From: Methanomassiliicoccaceae archaeon UBA71 | Lineage (GTDB): Archaea; Thermoplasmatota; Thermoplasmata; Methanomassiliicoccales; Methanomethylophilaceae | Assembly: GCA_002504405.1 (NCBI GenBank) | Contig: DARO01000005.1 | Location: 269,982 to 333,981 of the forward strand | DNA length: 64,000 bases | Reading direction: 5' to 3' | Shown: positions 25,801 to 33,750 of the stretch, in pieces | Layout: each line of letters opens with the position of its first letter | Numbering within the stretch: position 1 is the stretch's first letter | Position numbers and translations under genes: made by a program | Notes under the pieces: model-generated | The model's input: the letters and a program-made list of their open reading frames with translations, nothing else | Databases searched by the model: none | What the model was told of the DNA's origin: nothing

Positions 25801-26384
25801 CCGTCCGGCATCTTGCCCTGCACGAACGGATAGCCGATGTATAGGTCGTACTGTCCCTTGTCCCTCTGCTCCCTGTTGACCTCGCGTATGATCTCGTTCA
25901 GGTGCTTGTACACCTTGGCATCCTCCGGGCTCTTGGCGGAGTCGCACAGCTTCAGCACCCTCTTCCTGCCGAAGAGGAGGCCCATGACGTCGGCCTCCGG
26001 CAGCGTCATCAGGTCGAAGGTGTTCTTCCTGATGATCCTGGGTTGGAATAGGAGGCGGTTGCTCTTGTTGATGTTTATGAGCTTCTTCTCCAGTTCGCGG
26101 AGAGTGTTGGCTGCCTCCTCGTCTATATTGGATCCGTTGGCCGCCGTGATGGCGTATTTGCGGGTGATACTCAGGAAGTCCTCCCCGTAGAGCTCCACGA
26201 ACCTCTGGCCGACCCCCACTATCGCAGAGAAGTCCTCGACCTTCACAGGCACGCGCCTGGACATCTCCCTGAGCGCCTCATCCGAGCATACCGTGGGTAT
26301 GCGTCCGTTCGCCCCCCTCCGGTCCTCCCTGAGCGCCTCCCTCAATTCGTACAGTTCCTCGTAGAGGTCATCTTCCAATCCCAT
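22662..26384 (-). CDS. HRDC / superfamily 1 helicase with C-terminal Vsr-like nuclease
   Basis: 1240 residues. The N-terminal ~75 residues resemble an HRDC domain (LREMSRRVPVKVEDF, VGVGQRFVELYGEDFL). A DUF4011-like region follows, then an SF1 helicase core with Walker A GPPGTGKSQVI near residue 400, DEAS-type motif II (LIFDEASQMYV, about 815) and the C-terminal RecA motifs SVQGDERDVIMFSIGYAKN and NRLNVAISRAKKK. The last ~100 residues form a PD-(D/E)xK/Vsr-like nuclease: GYQIDLAVKQ, ILGIECDS and ESRGWKIHRVW. This layout is found in DNA-processing and candidate defence proteins. It stands alone between an HxlR gene and a divergent thioesterase, with no recognisable partner. Function is inferred. 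Confidence 0.85.
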   Translation of the reverse strand: MGLEDDLYEELYELREALREDRRGANGRIPTVCSDEALREMSRRVPVKVEDFSAIVGVGQRFVELYGEDFLSITRKYAITAANGSNIDEEAANTLRELEKKLININKSNRLLFQPRIIRKNTFDLMTLPEADVMGLLFGRKRVLKLCDSAKSPEDAKVYKHLNEIIREVNREQRDKGQYDLYIGYPFVQGKMPDGEMDVRAPLALFPVILEKDTRTISLTMDNSRDTVYNNTLVLGIIKSGGQNRPLPDNVIEDYTGETFITNLVAFYEQNGIRLETNYSLPVPFVDYKAGEFPKYLAGDMEMVPNVMLGKYPTYSSSIQRDFDGVLAGREINGILNDLIVDLNKSDYLSDLPAPLSEDEIRDKGMEASEKDLVYINSLNSSQENILTAMEKGNEIVVQGPPGTGKSQVITGLITSAVIKGRTVLMVSEKKTALDVVYSRLGTLSKYCLMIDDVGNKELFYKQLARMLDSDTPKKGVDLDAVSESIDRDVALLNNIATTMYSPCDFGIEPYKLYAMDRWLDLNDKRHLEEYRTLKENIDESLLDLKYPAVTELHRKFGDQVLMRNFSEYNDLVQRYPWMTQMRGDLSEYNIGEMKADLLDLERQMIELNSKGFVGRLFSKGKVTREATAMTGKYFANYNEHTVRTVMDDPRRMFEALDGYETYSSRATVYDKLTPSEKVYGADVLGVSSVTKMPFTDCNDKIYDWILNDHLQKFDAAHKDIMQEIWDFDSIIADMDRKINTKRELSKDKVEEVFQENLKYITESKRRGDINRIIESKRKWNLNKFIARYGYELFKGVRVWLLTPEVVSEILPLEMGIFDVLIFDEASQMYVEKGVPSIYRAKKVVVAGDHKQLRPSSLGVGRIEYESDEEDLDDVVSAALEEESLLDLARTRYDSILLNFHYRSKYEELIAFSNYAFYGGRLYVSPNVEKPERPPIEVFKVKGLWEDKSNMEEARKIVGLLKEFFANRKHDETVGIITFNASQRDLIYDVLEEECANDVGFGKAVADEMKRFDNGEDVGLFVKNIESVQGDERDVIMFSIGYAKNKEGRLMQRFGWLNNRGGENRLNVAISRAKKKIMIVTSFEPEDLQVDETKNEGPRVLKKYLQYADAISSGNRELADTILHSFGDDRWKTAEEFDSGRIADRVFNALTRKGYTVERNVGIGGYQIDLAVKQNDRYILGIECDSRLYELSSSTRERDYHRQKYLESRGWKIHRVWTPGMWKDPEKEVARIIQAIERAH

Positions 26385-26422
26385 GGTTGACTGTATGGGT
26401 CCTGTCGGTAAAACTGTATCTA

Positions 26423-28105
26423 TTATAGGGGCGAGGCCTTCGGGGAATCATGCTCAGCACAGGCATAAAGGGAGAGAAGAGGGTTGAGGTGACCCTCCAG
26501 AACACCGCCGATGCGCTCGGGAGCGGGACGCTCCAGGTCTTCGCCACCCCGGCGATGATCGCGCTCATAGAGGCAACCGCCAGCGGAAGCGTCGCCCCAT
26601 TCCTGGACGAGGGCTCCAGCACGGTCGGCACCCATCTGGACATCTCCCACTCGGCGGCGACGCCCGTGGGCATGGCGGCTGTCTGCGAGACGGAGTTGGT
26701 GGAGATCGACAGGAGGCGCCTGGTCTTCAAGGTCGTCGTGAGGGACGCCTGCGGGGAGATCGGGTCCGGGACCCATGAGAGATTCGTCGTCGACAACGCT
26801 AAGTTCATGTCCAAGGCGGCTTCGAAGCTCTCGGAATAATCCGAACTCGAACAATATCACGGGCATCAGCAGGCATCCCACCAAGGGGATCCTGCCGGTG
26901 CCACCGGCAGCCGGCAGCATTCCGACGACGGTCGAGCAGACAAGGATGACAACGCCCCAGGGCCCGGTCAGGACCAGGGTCAGGACAGCCAGCAGGGCGA
27001 TCACGGATCTGCCGAGGGACCTCGATCTGACCCTGCCGACCGCCATGGACATCGCTCTGCCGGACGCGATGGTGAGCCAGTATCCGGACAGCGCGGCTAC
27101 TGAGGCAGACAGGAGGAGTAGGAGGAAGCCCTGGGACATGAACCCGGTCATCGCATCCCCCGCGATATCTCCGATTGCCAGGGCGGTGCCGGATCTCCCG
27201 TCCCCCGAGACCGACAGGGTGACCAGCGAGAGCACCGAGGTCACCGTCCCCACCGAAGCGACAGTGGATATGAACCTCTCGGGGCGGTCCTCTGGAAATA
27301 CCATGGCGGACATGGACGCACCCACCGTGGCGGTGATCCCGGGGAACCATCCGGCCACCGTGCCCATGAGGACTCCCCTCAGGCCGGGCAGTGGGCCGAC
27401 CGGGTCGTCCCTTTCTTCGCGCTGTGGCGGCATCCTCCCGCCGTCCGCTGATTCCAGCAGGACAGGTATGCCGAAGAGGCCGGTCAGGAGGGGGAGCATG
27501 ATGCTGCCCTCTCCTAGGGCTCCATCCACGGGAATGGGGAAAGTCATGCAGGCAAGACCCAGGAAGCCGGAGATCGTGAACGCCACAATCCCCCAGGCCC
27601 CGGTACCGCGGCGCCATTCCCCGTAGAGGATGACCGACGCGGCGGTGATGAGGACGGCAGGGGTGAGTCTCTCCAGGGGCTCGTCCGCCCCGTTCATCAG
27701 AATCCACTGCAGGGGTATCGCCAGGGAGATCGCCGCGACGGCACCTATCAGGCTCCCAATCGCAGCGGCCCTCACAGCCGCCATCCCCCTTCCCTGGAGC
27801 AGGAGGCGGTGTCCCGGGAGGACCGACACGGAATCCTCTCCGTCCGGGGCCCCGATGAAGACCGACGGCACGAAGTCCACGAATGAGTGTACGACGGAGG
27901 CCGACATAATGCAGCAGCAGACGGCGATGGATGCTCCGTCATCACCGATGCCGGCCGGCATGAGGGAGGTGACCGTCGCCGCAGAGGATGCCAGCATCGC
28001 CGCGAGCGTGTTGACGTGTATCCCGGGGGCGAGACCGCTGAATAGCCCCAGCCCCGCGCCGACGAGAGACATGACCATGCACATCCCTGCGAGAGACGGG
28101 TCCAT
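26423..28105 (-). CDS. TctA/DUF112-like integral membrane protein
   Basis: The first ~415 residues are strongly hydrophobic with many helices and glycine-rich loops (GLFSGLAPGIHVNTLAA, SFVDFVPSVFIGAPD, TVAGWFPGITATVGA), the archaeal TctA-like pattern. The frame then runs on for about 145 polar, low-complexity residues lying wholly antisense to the thioesterase gene. That tail lacks family character, so the true protein probably ends near 26850 or a frameshift has removed its stop: another frame stops at 26805. No tctB or tctC partners are nearby. Substrate unknown. Confidence 0.75.
   Translation of the reverse strand: MDPSLAGMCMVMSLVGAGLGLFSGLAPGIHVNTLAAMLASSAATVTSLMPAGIGDDGASIAVCCCIMSASVVHSFVDFVPSVFIGAPDGEDSVSVLPGHRLLLQGRGMAAVRAAAIGSLIGAVAAISLAIPLQWILMNGADEPLERLTPAVLITAASVILYGEWRRGTGAWGIVAFTISGFLGLACMTFPIPVDGALGEGSIMLPLLTGLFGIPVLLESADGGRMPPQREERDDPVGPLPGLRGVLMGTVAGWFPGITATVGASMSAMVFPEDRPERFISTVASVGTVTSVLSLVTLSVSGDGRSGTALAIGDIAGDAMTGFMSQGFLLLLLSASVAALSGYWLTIASGRAMSMAVGRVRSRSLGRSVIALLAVLTLVLTGPWGVVILVCSTVVGMLPAAGGTGRIPLVGCLLMPVILFEFGLFRELRSRLGHELSVVDDESLMGPGPDLPAGVPHDDLEDQAPPVDLHQLRLADSRHAHGRRRRVGDVQMGADRAGALVQEWGDASAGGCLYERDHRRGGEDLERPAPERIGGVLEGHLNPLLSLYACAEHDSPKASPL
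26450..26839 (+). CDS. Hot-dog thioesterase (FlK-like)
   Basis: 129 residues in the hot-dog fold of the fluoroacetyl-CoA thioesterase-like group: FATPAMIALIEATA (central helix), LDEGSSTVGTHLDISH and the TPVGMAAVCETEL strand carry the expected Glu/Thr/His positions. It hydrolyses a CoA or ACP thioester, with the substrate unknown. A TATA-like TCTATTATAGG sits at about 26418-26428, serving a short-leader transcript divergent from the helicase gene. The reading frame of the TctA-like protein overlaps it entirely on the other strand; this one has the better protein character. Confidence 0.82.
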   Translation: MLSTGIKGEKRVEVTLQNTADALGSGTLQVFATPAMIALIEATASGSVAPFLDEGSSTVGTHLDISHSAATPVGMAAVCETELVEIDRRRLVFKVVVRDACGEIGSGTHERFVVDNAKFMSKAASKLSE

Positions 28106-28148
28106 GGGGCGCCTTCAACACCCGGGGTCAAAAGCCGAACGTGTGCAG

Positions 28149-28736
28149 TCACTGTTCAACTATCTCCGGCCTACCGGACGAGGACCGTACATCGAGCAGG
28201 CGGCGCACTGGGACCCCGAGCTCGTGGCCAAGGGCGTCCAGGTCATCGCACTTGCTGAAGACGACAACAGCCTCGGAGACGCGGACGCCGCCTCCTCTGA
28301 GGGCGCCCACTACAGACCTCAGGGTGCCGCCTGTGCTGACGACATCGTCTACTATCAGGATCCTGGAGCCTTTCCGGACGCCGTTGATGTACATGGCCGA
28401 CCCGGAGTAGCCGGTGGTCTGGTCGAGGCGTATCTCGCCGGGAAGGCCGTAGCGCCTCTTGCGTATGATCGAGAACGGAAGCCCCGTCCTCATGGAGAGC
28501 GCCGTCGCCAGCGGGATGCCCATCGCCTCGGGTGCCAGGATGAGGTCGCAGTCCAGATCGCAGACCTCCGCAATCCCTGCCGACACCTCATCGAGGAGTT
28601 CCTTGCTGAGCGCGGGAATCCCGTCGCTGATAGGGTTGACGAAGTACGGGTATCCCCCCATGTCCACGACCTGTGACGAGAGGAAGGACTCGGTGAGAAG
28701 CGGGAATCTGACGGCCATCGCCATCTGCAACGACAT
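28149..28736 (-). CDS. Purine phosphoribosyltransferase (archaeal Hpt/Apt type)
   Basis: About 195 residues. The PRPP-binding loop reads ILIVDDVVSTGGTLRS and the substrate region includes LILAPEAMGIPLATALS and RKRRYGLPGE, as in archaeal hypoxanthine/guanine phosphoribosyltransferases involved in purine salvage. The exact base used cannot be assigned. M1, M5 and M7 are all possible starts. It diverges from tyrS across a 39-bp region. Confidence 0.82.
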   Translation of the reverse strand: MSLQMAMAVRFPLLTESFLSSQVVDMGGYPYFVNPISDGIPALSKELLDEVSAGIAEVCDLDCDLILAPEAMGIPLATALSMRTGLPFSIIRKRRYGLPGEIRLDQTTGYSGSAMYINGVRKGSRILIVDDVVSTGGTLRSVVGALRGGGVRVSEAVVVFSKCDDLDALGHELGVPVRRLLDVRSSSGRPEIVEQ

Positions 28737-28740
28737 CCAT

Positions 28741-28750
28741 TTTTATAGTG
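28741..28750 (+). promoter_or_regulatory. TATA box for tyrS
   Basis: TTTTATAGTG lies about 27-35 nt before the tyrS ATG at 28776, so the transcript would be leaderless or nearly so; no Shine-Dalgarno sequence precedes that ATG. The 39-bp divergent gap must also hold the promoter of the phosphoribosyltransferase gene. Confidence 0.55.
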
Positions 28751-28775
28751 TTCGCGTATTGGGCGGACGATTACC

Positions 28776-29843
28776 ATGGATGTCGAACAGAGGCTTGCCC
28801 TTGTGACGCGCAACACGGAGGAGATTGTGACCGAGGAGGAGCTCCGCGCCCTCCTTACAGAGAAGGAGGAGCCGACCGCATACATAGGATTCGAGCCCTC
28901 CGGACTCGTCCACCTGGGCTGGGTCCTCGTCGCCCAGAAGATCAGGGACCTCTGCGACGCCGGGTTCAAGGTAACAGTGTTCTGGGCCGACTGGCACGCC
29001 TACATCAACGACAAGCTCGGCGGCGACCTGGAGAACATACGCACCTGCGCCAGGTACATGCAGGATTGCTTCATCGCTCTCGGAGTCCCCGCCGACAGGG
29101 TGGAGTTCAAGTACGCCAGCGACATCCTCAGCGACATCGAGTACTGGGAGATGGCCATCAAGGTGGCCAAGGTCACCTCGCTTTCGAGGGTCAAGAGGGC
29201 CATGACGATCATGGGCAGGTCCGAGGACGAGGCCGAGGTCGACACATCCAAGGTGTTCTACCCCATCCTCCAGGCCACGGACATATTCTGCATGGGCCAG
29301 GATGTGGCCTACGCCGGCCTGGACCAGAGGAGGGCCCATATGCTCGCCAGGGACGCCGCGGACAAGCTTGGATGGAAGAAGCCGATCGCGGTCCACACCC
29401 CCCTGCTCCCCGGTCTGAAGGGAGGCAACAGGATGGACCCCGTGGAATCGAAGATGTCCAAGAGCGATCCCAACGGGAGCGTCAGGATCCATGACGACAG
29501 GGACTCGATAGCCGCCAAGATGAAGAAGGCTTACTGCCCGCCCGAGAAGGAGCACGAGGGGGAGAACCCCGTCCTGATGCTGTGCAAGTACATCCTGTTC
29601 CCGAGGAACGGGCCCATGCACATCGAGAGGCCCGAGAAGTACGGAGGCCCCGTCGACTTCGCCGACTACGATGCTCTGTCCGAGGCCTACTTCGGAGGGT
29701 CCCTCTCCCCTGTGGATCTCAAGGCCGGGGTCACCGACGGCCTCGCCGAGACCCTCAAGCCCGTGAGGGACTACTTCGAGGAGAAGCCCGAGAACTACCA
29801 GGCGATCCTCAAGGTCCTCGAGGGGATCACCAAGCTCAGATGA
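28776..29843 (+). CDS. tyrS: Tyrosyl-tRNA synthetase
   Basis: 355 residues of the archaeal class I TyrRS type. The HIGH-like element is FEPSGLVHLGWVL, tyrosine-binding residues occur around DVAYAGLDQRRAHMLARD, and the KMSKS loop is present as SKMSKSDPNGS. The size is typical of archaeal/eukaryal TyrRS and smaller than TrpRS. It would charge the intron-containing tRNA-Tyr found at 3632-3742. Confidence 0.93.
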   Translation: MDVEQRLALVTRNTEEIVTEEELRALLTEKEEPTAYIGFEPSGLVHLGWVLVAQKIRDLCDAGFKVTVFWADWHAYINDKLGGDLENIRTCARYMQDCFIALGVPADRVEFKYASDILSDIEYWEMAIKVAKVTSLSRVKRAMTIMGRSEDEAEVDTSKVFYPILQATDIFCMGQDVAYAGLDQRRAHMLARDAADKLGWKKPIAVHTPLLPGLKGGNRMDPVESKMSKSDPNGSVRIHDDRDSIAAKMKKAYCPPEKEHEGENPVLMLCKYILFPRNGPMHIERPEKYGGPVDFADYDALSEAYFGGSLSPVDLKAGVTDGLAETLKPVRDYFEEKPENYQAILKVLEGITKLR

Positions 29844-29859
29844 CCTCTGGGCAAACCCC

Positions 29860-30831
29860 TTAATTCGCTTTCTCCATGAGGTCCCGCTTCTTGATGTCGC
29901 GGAAGACCTCCATGGTCCTTCCCATGCAGATGTTGAGCATCGCCTCCACATCCCCGACTCCGCTCAGCCCGGCAGCCCCTCCGTGTCCTCCACCGTCAGA
30001 TACGGTTTCCTCCCCGATCCCGGAGAGTATGTCCCCTAGGTGGACGCCCCTCCTGACAGCCTCCTGGGTCGCCCTGGCGCTGAGCCTGAAGCACTCGTCC
30101 CTTTGAGAACCGACGAAGACGACGTCGGCGCCGGCGGCCAATATCGCCCTGCAGGCCGATGCCTCGAAGCTCCCCCCGTAGGATACGGCGACGATCATGT
30201 CCCCCACCCTCTCGAACCTGATGCGGCTGGCGGCCTTCAGCATGGCGACCTTCTCGGACATGCTGACGGACGCCCTGGTGAGGTCCGTTGCCTCGTCCAT
30301 CTCCACCCCGCATCTGACCATCAGGTCGGCGAACGTGTGCATCATGGCGGGCTTCGCGTACTGGAAGTGGCCGCTGTCCGTGAGCATGCCGCCCATCAGC
30401 ATCAGGGCGACGTCCCTGCTGATAGTGACCCCGGCGGCATCCAGAAGGTCCTTGATTATCTCGCAGCAGGAGGTCCTGGTGTCGTCGCAGAAGAACATGT
30501 CCACATCCCATTTCCCGGTGGGCTTGTGGTGGTCGATCACGATGGAGTCGCGTGGGATGCACGGGACGGTCTCGAGCTGCTCCGGAGAGGAGGTGTCCAC
30601 GACAACCACCCTGTCGTAGCGCGAAATGTCGCACGATTCCAGGACCCGCACGTCCATCTTGTCCGCCACCATCCTGGACACGCGGTCCAGTCCGTTGGGC
30701 GCGTAGATGTCCGCCTCCGGGAACGAGGCGGCCACCGCATAGGCGGATCCCAGCGCGTCCATGTCGGCGTTGCCGTGTACCAGGATGACCTTCTTGCCTG
30801 TGCGGAGCTCCTCTGCGATGCGGTTCAGCAT
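29860..30831 (-). CDS. DHH-family phosphoesterase (NrnA/RecJ-like)
   Basis: 323 residues. Metal-binding motifs are VHGNADMDALGSAYA near the N-terminus, VVDTSSPEQL and the eponymous VIDHHKPTG. The DHHA1 substrate motif GGGHGGAAGL sits near the C-terminus. Proteins of this layout degrade short oligonucleotides, pAp or cyclic dinucleotides; the particular substrate is not readable here. It converges with tyrS, 16 nt apart, and has its own promoter region on the left of the ABC-2 genes. Confidence 0.88.
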   Translation of the reverse strand: MLNRIAEELRTGKKVILVHGNADMDALGSAYAVAASFPEADIYAPNGLDRVSRMVADKMDVRVLESCDISRYDRVVVVDTSSPEQLETVPCIPRDSIVIDHHKPTGKWDVDMFFCDDTRTSCCEIIKDLLDAAGVTISRDVALMLMGGMLTDSGHFQYAKPAMMHTFADLMVRCGVEMDEATDLTRASVSMSEKVAMLKAASRIRFERVGDMIVAVSYGGSFEASACRAILAAGADVVFVGSQRDECFRLSARATQEAVRRGVHLGDILSGIGEETVSDGGGHGGAAGLSGVGDVEAMLNICMGRTMEVFRDIKKRDLMEKAN

Positions 30832-30892
30832 GTCCCGTGGGAAAGTTGAGAAAAGATAAAAAGTAAGGGGGCGCCAGAGGGCGCCGTTTGAA

Positions 30893-32215
30893 TCAGGACT
30901 TCCCAGTGAGCCTCTGGAGGGTCTTGTTCTGTCCGAGGCCGGTGATCAGTATGTCCGAGTTGTACAGTTTGACCGTCACCAGGATGGTGGCCAGGGCGAA
31001 CACGAGCATATACGCGATGCCGGCTACGACTAGGGTGACGTCACCGTACATGAGGGCCTGCATGGCCATCATCGGGTGGGAGAACGGGATCGCGAACGTG
31101 ATTCCCTGAACGACGGCACCCGCCCCGTACCATCCGGAGAACATGATGACGAACATGGGTACCATGGCGAGTATGCTGAGGGGCATGGTCATCGTCTGCG
31201 CGGACTTGTAGTTCTTGGCGAAGGCGCCGAGCACCATGCAGATGCCGAGGGCGCATATTATCGACAGGAACATCGATATCAGGATGAGCACCCAGTCGAC
31301 CATGTCGAGGGACATGCCGAGGGCGGCCAGGTCCACGTTGCCGACGGATGCGGGTGACATGAGCGATCCCATGTAGAAGCTCATGCCCACCATGTACGCA
31401 AGCCCGTACACAAGTCCGACTATCGCGGATGCAACTATCTTGCCGCTGACGATGGTGGTCCTCTTGATGGGTAGCGTAAGCAGGGTCTCCAGGGTCTTGT
31501 TCTCCTTCTCGGATCCTATCGAGCTGATGACGATGCTGCCTATCATAACGATGACAATCATGATCACTATGGGTATCATCAGCGTCTGGCTGGAGATCGT
31601 GTTGGCTATCTCCGCCGGGGTCACCCCCTCGTGGGCGACTCCGTCGATGACGGTCTTGACATCATCGCCCGATGACACCAGGGGGCTGGTGAGGAACGCG
31701 TAGTCCGCATCCTCGCTCATGCCGGATATGAGTATCTCGGACAGGTCCGTGTTGAGCATTGCCACGATGGATGTTGCCAGGCTGGAGGATATCGTTCCGA
31801 ACATCCCCGTCGGTTCGAACAGGTAGTACTGCTCCACGACGACCTGGATGCCGCTCTCGATGCTCATTCTGAAATCGTCCGCGGCCGGGAGTGCGAGGAC
31901 CGAGCTGATGCCCTTCTCCTGCATCTCGGCGATGATCGCCTCCTCATCGCCGTATTGGCTCTCCATGAGGACCACCTTGTCTGACTGGTCCCCGTATTGG
32001 CTGACGAGGTACTGGTAGGGGTTCCAGCCCTCATAGTAGTCGGTGTCGTCCGCGACGAGTCCGAACGACGGCAGCTCGGAGGCTTTCTCGACCTCCCCTC
32101 CGATGAGTCCGCCCATCCCTGCGAAAAGGAATACCATGACCAGGACCGATATCACCGATCCCGGGGTGAGGAGCTCCTTCAGCTCCTTCCTTACAATGCT
32201 GCTCAGGTGACTCAT
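30893..32215 (-). CDS. ABC-2 type transporter permease (NatB-like)
   Basis: 440 residues: one N-terminal helix (SVISVLVMVFLFAGMGG), a large extracytoplasmic domain of about 190 residues, then five or six C-terminal helices beginning with MIPIVIMIVIVMIGSIVISS and the typical SEKENKTLETLL motif of ABC-2 permeases. It resembles the Na+/drug-export permease NatB. The gene overlaps the ATPase gene by 4 nt, so they form one transporter. Substrate unknown. Confidence 0.9.
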   Translation of the reverse strand: MSHLSSIVRKELKELLTPGSVISVLVMVFLFAGMGGLIGGEVEKASELPSFGLVADDTDYYEGWNPYQYLVSQYGDQSDKVVLMESQYGDEEAIIAEMQEKGISSVLALPAADDFRMSIESGIQVVVEQYYLFEPTGMFGTISSSLATSIVAMLNTDLSEILISGMSEDADYAFLTSPLVSSGDDVKTVIDGVAHEGVTPAEIANTISSQTLMIPIVIMIVIVMIGSIVISSIGSEKENKTLETLLTLPIKRTTIVSGKIVASAIVGLVYGLAYMVGMSFYMGSLMSPASVGNVDLAALGMSLDMVDWVLILISMFLSIICALGICMVLGAFAKNYKSAQTMTMPLSILAMVPMFVIMFSGWYGAGAVVQGITFAIPFSHPMMAMQALMYGDVTLVVAGIAYMLVFALATILVTVKLYNSDILITGLGQNKTLQRLTGKS

Positions 32216-32931
32216 CCTCTCACCGCCTTCACGAAGACCTCCTCCAGGGTGTCCATCCCGTACTCCCTCTTCAGGTCGGTGGGCGTCCCCTCGAGTATGA
32301 GGTTCCCCTGATCGATCATCCCCACCCTGTCGCAGAGCATGTCGACCTCGAACATGTTGTGGGAGGACATAACCACGGTGACGCCCCCAGCCGCGATCGA
32401 TCTGATGATCTCCCTGATCTCGTAGGAGTTGATCACATCAAGGCCGGAGGTTACCTCGTCGAGTATCGCGAGCTTCGGCGAGGGCATGATGGCCCTCGCG
32501 ATGAGCAGCCTGCGCATCATCCCCTTGCTGTACGTGTCCACCTTGGAGTCTATCCTGTCGCCGAGGTCCGCCAGCGTGATGCCCTTCTCGACCATGGCAT
32601 CCCTCTCGGGGCCGGAGGCGAAGAAGCTGGCCATGAACTGGAGGTAGGCCCTGCCTGTGAGGTCCTTGTAGGCCCCGGCGTCCTCGGGGAGGTAGCTGAT
32701 GATCTTGCGCACCTCATCGGGCTCCGAGGACACATCGTGGCCGTAAACAGATATGCTGCCGGAGGTGATCCTGAGGAGCGTGGATATCATGCGCAGGGTA
32801 GTGGTCTTCCCGGCGCCGTTGTGTCCGATGAGGCCGTAGATCTCGCCTTCGTGGACCTTCAGGGATATGCCGTGAACGGCCTCCCTTGTGCCGTAGGATT
32901 TGCGTACATCCTGCAGTACGAGTGCATCCAT
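32212..32931 (-). CDS. ABC transporter ATP-binding protein (NatA-like)
   Basis: 239 residues with Walker A GHNGAGKTTT, signature YSKGMMRRL (variant of LSGGQ, common in the ABC-2 family), Walker B LAILDEVTSGLD and switch His in MSSHNMFE. It energises the permease at 30893-32215. The TATA element ATTATATATCG about 25 nt upstream implies a leaderless start at ATG 32931. Confidence 0.92.
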   Translation of the reverse strand: MDALVLQDVRKSYGTREAVHGISLKVHEGEIYGLIGHNGAGKTTTLRMISTLLRITSGSISVYGHDVSSEPDEVRKIISYLPEDAGAYKDLTGRAYLQFMASFFASGPERDAMVEKGITLADLGDRIDSKVDTYSKGMMRRLLIARAIMPSPKLAILDEVTSGLDVINSYEIREIIRSIAAGGVTVVMSSHNMFEVDMLCDRVGMIDQGNLILEGTPTDLKREYGMDTLEEVFVKAVRG

Positions 32932-32949
32932 GGCGACGGCATGGATGAT

Positions 32950-32972
32950 GCGATATATAATGGGGGGGGGGG
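32950..32972 (-). promoter_or_regulatory. ABC-2 operon promoter with an 11-bp C/G homopolymer
   Basis: On the minus strand a run of 11 C (G11 at 32962-32972 on the plus strand) directly precedes the TATA sequence ATTATATATCG (about 32951-32961). The run occupies the place of the BRE and upstream promoter contacts. It is the longest homopolymer noticed in this GC-rich window. Confidence 0.6.
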
Positions 32973-33011
32973 ACCGACCATCCTGGTGGTAGGCCGGTCC
33001 TGCAACGTGTT

Positions 33012-33362
33012 TCAGGCCTTGGGCATGTTGCCCATGGCAGCGTTGATGGCCTCCTGGAGGACCTGGTACTTCTCCTTGAGGCTGTTCTCCTGGCGTTCCA
33101 GGGAGCTGATCCTAACGTCCATCATCTCGACGGACTCCTCCAGCTCGCCCTTGAGGGCGTCCCTGTCATCGACCTTGATGAGGAGGGAGCCGGCGGACTT
33201 GTATACGGCGCCGGTGCTGGCTGCGAGCTCCTCCAGGGTCCTGGTGAGCTCGCGCTTCTGGGCGTCGTACTGCATCTTCTGGGTGCTGACCGCCTGGAGC
33301 TGCTGCTGGACCTGCTGGAACTGCGTGATCTGGTTCTGGAGCTGGGGGCTGATTCCGTTCAT
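33012..33362 (-). CDS. Prefoldin subunit beta
   Basis: 116 residues forming two long coiled-coil helices (LQNQITQFQQVQQQLQAV and LEESVEMMDVRISSLERQ) separated by the short beta-hairpin region, the prefoldin beta design. It captures unfolded proteins for the thermosome. The start overlaps the pcc1 stop by ATGA. It closes the exosome superoperon. Confidence 0.92.
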   Translation of the reverse strand: MNGISPQLQNQITQFQQVQQQLQAVSTQKMQYDAQKRELTRTLEELAASTGAVYKSAGSLLIKVDDRDALKGELEESVEMMDVRISSLERQENSLKEKYQVLQEAINAAMGNMPKA

Positions 33363-33598
33363 TTCTTCATCTCCGTCAGGCTTTCGATGTCCTCAATTAT
33401 CCTGATGCATTCGAGGTATGAGTTGAGCGCCGCCCTCATGGCGGACGTGTCCGCGGCAGTTATGTCGATGACCGCGACTCCGTCATTCAGGCCTATGGAG
33501 GTCTCGGTGCGGGGGAGTTCCCTGCCCGCCTCCGGTGCGATAGCGGGCACGGCGACCGACGCCGCCGGCCCTTGTATCGTCAGCTTGGCGCTGAGCAT
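33359..33598 (-). CDS. KEOPS complex subunit Pcc1-like protein
   Basis: 79 residues, with the expected alpha-beta pattern and the C-terminal segment MRAALNSYLECIRIIEDIES typical of Pcc1. KEOPS makes the t6A modification of tRNA. The call relies partly on position: pcc1 commonly lies between rpoP and prefoldin beta in this archaeal gene string. Confidence 0.8.
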   Translation of the reverse strand: MLSAKLTIQGPAASVAVPAIAPEAGRELPRTETSIGLNDGVAVIDITAADTSAMRAALNSYLECIRIIEDIESLTEMKK

Positions 33599-33601
33599 CG
33601 C

Positions 33602-33742
33602 TCAGTCGGACTTGAGGACCTTCTTCACGTTGGGTCTCTCCTTGAAGAAGATCTTGGATCCGCACTTCTCGCACTGGAGCCCCAGGGCGTTGACGTTCCT
33701 GACAGGCTCATTGCACTTCGCGCATCTGTACAATCGGACCAC
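33602..33742 (-). CDS. RNA polymerase subunit P (RpoP/Rpo12)
   Basis: 46 residues from GTG 33742 to TGA 33602. The product opens VVRLYRCAKCNEPV and continues with LQCEKCGSKIFFKERPNV; two CxxC pairs form the Rpo12 zinc ribbon. The gene is short and starts with GTG. It lies 8 nt after L37Ae and 3 nt before pcc1. Confidence 0.9.
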   Translation of the reverse strand: MVRLYRCAKCNEPVRNVNALGLQCEKCGSKIFFKERPNVKKVLKSD

Positions 33743-33750
33743 CCTGGGAC

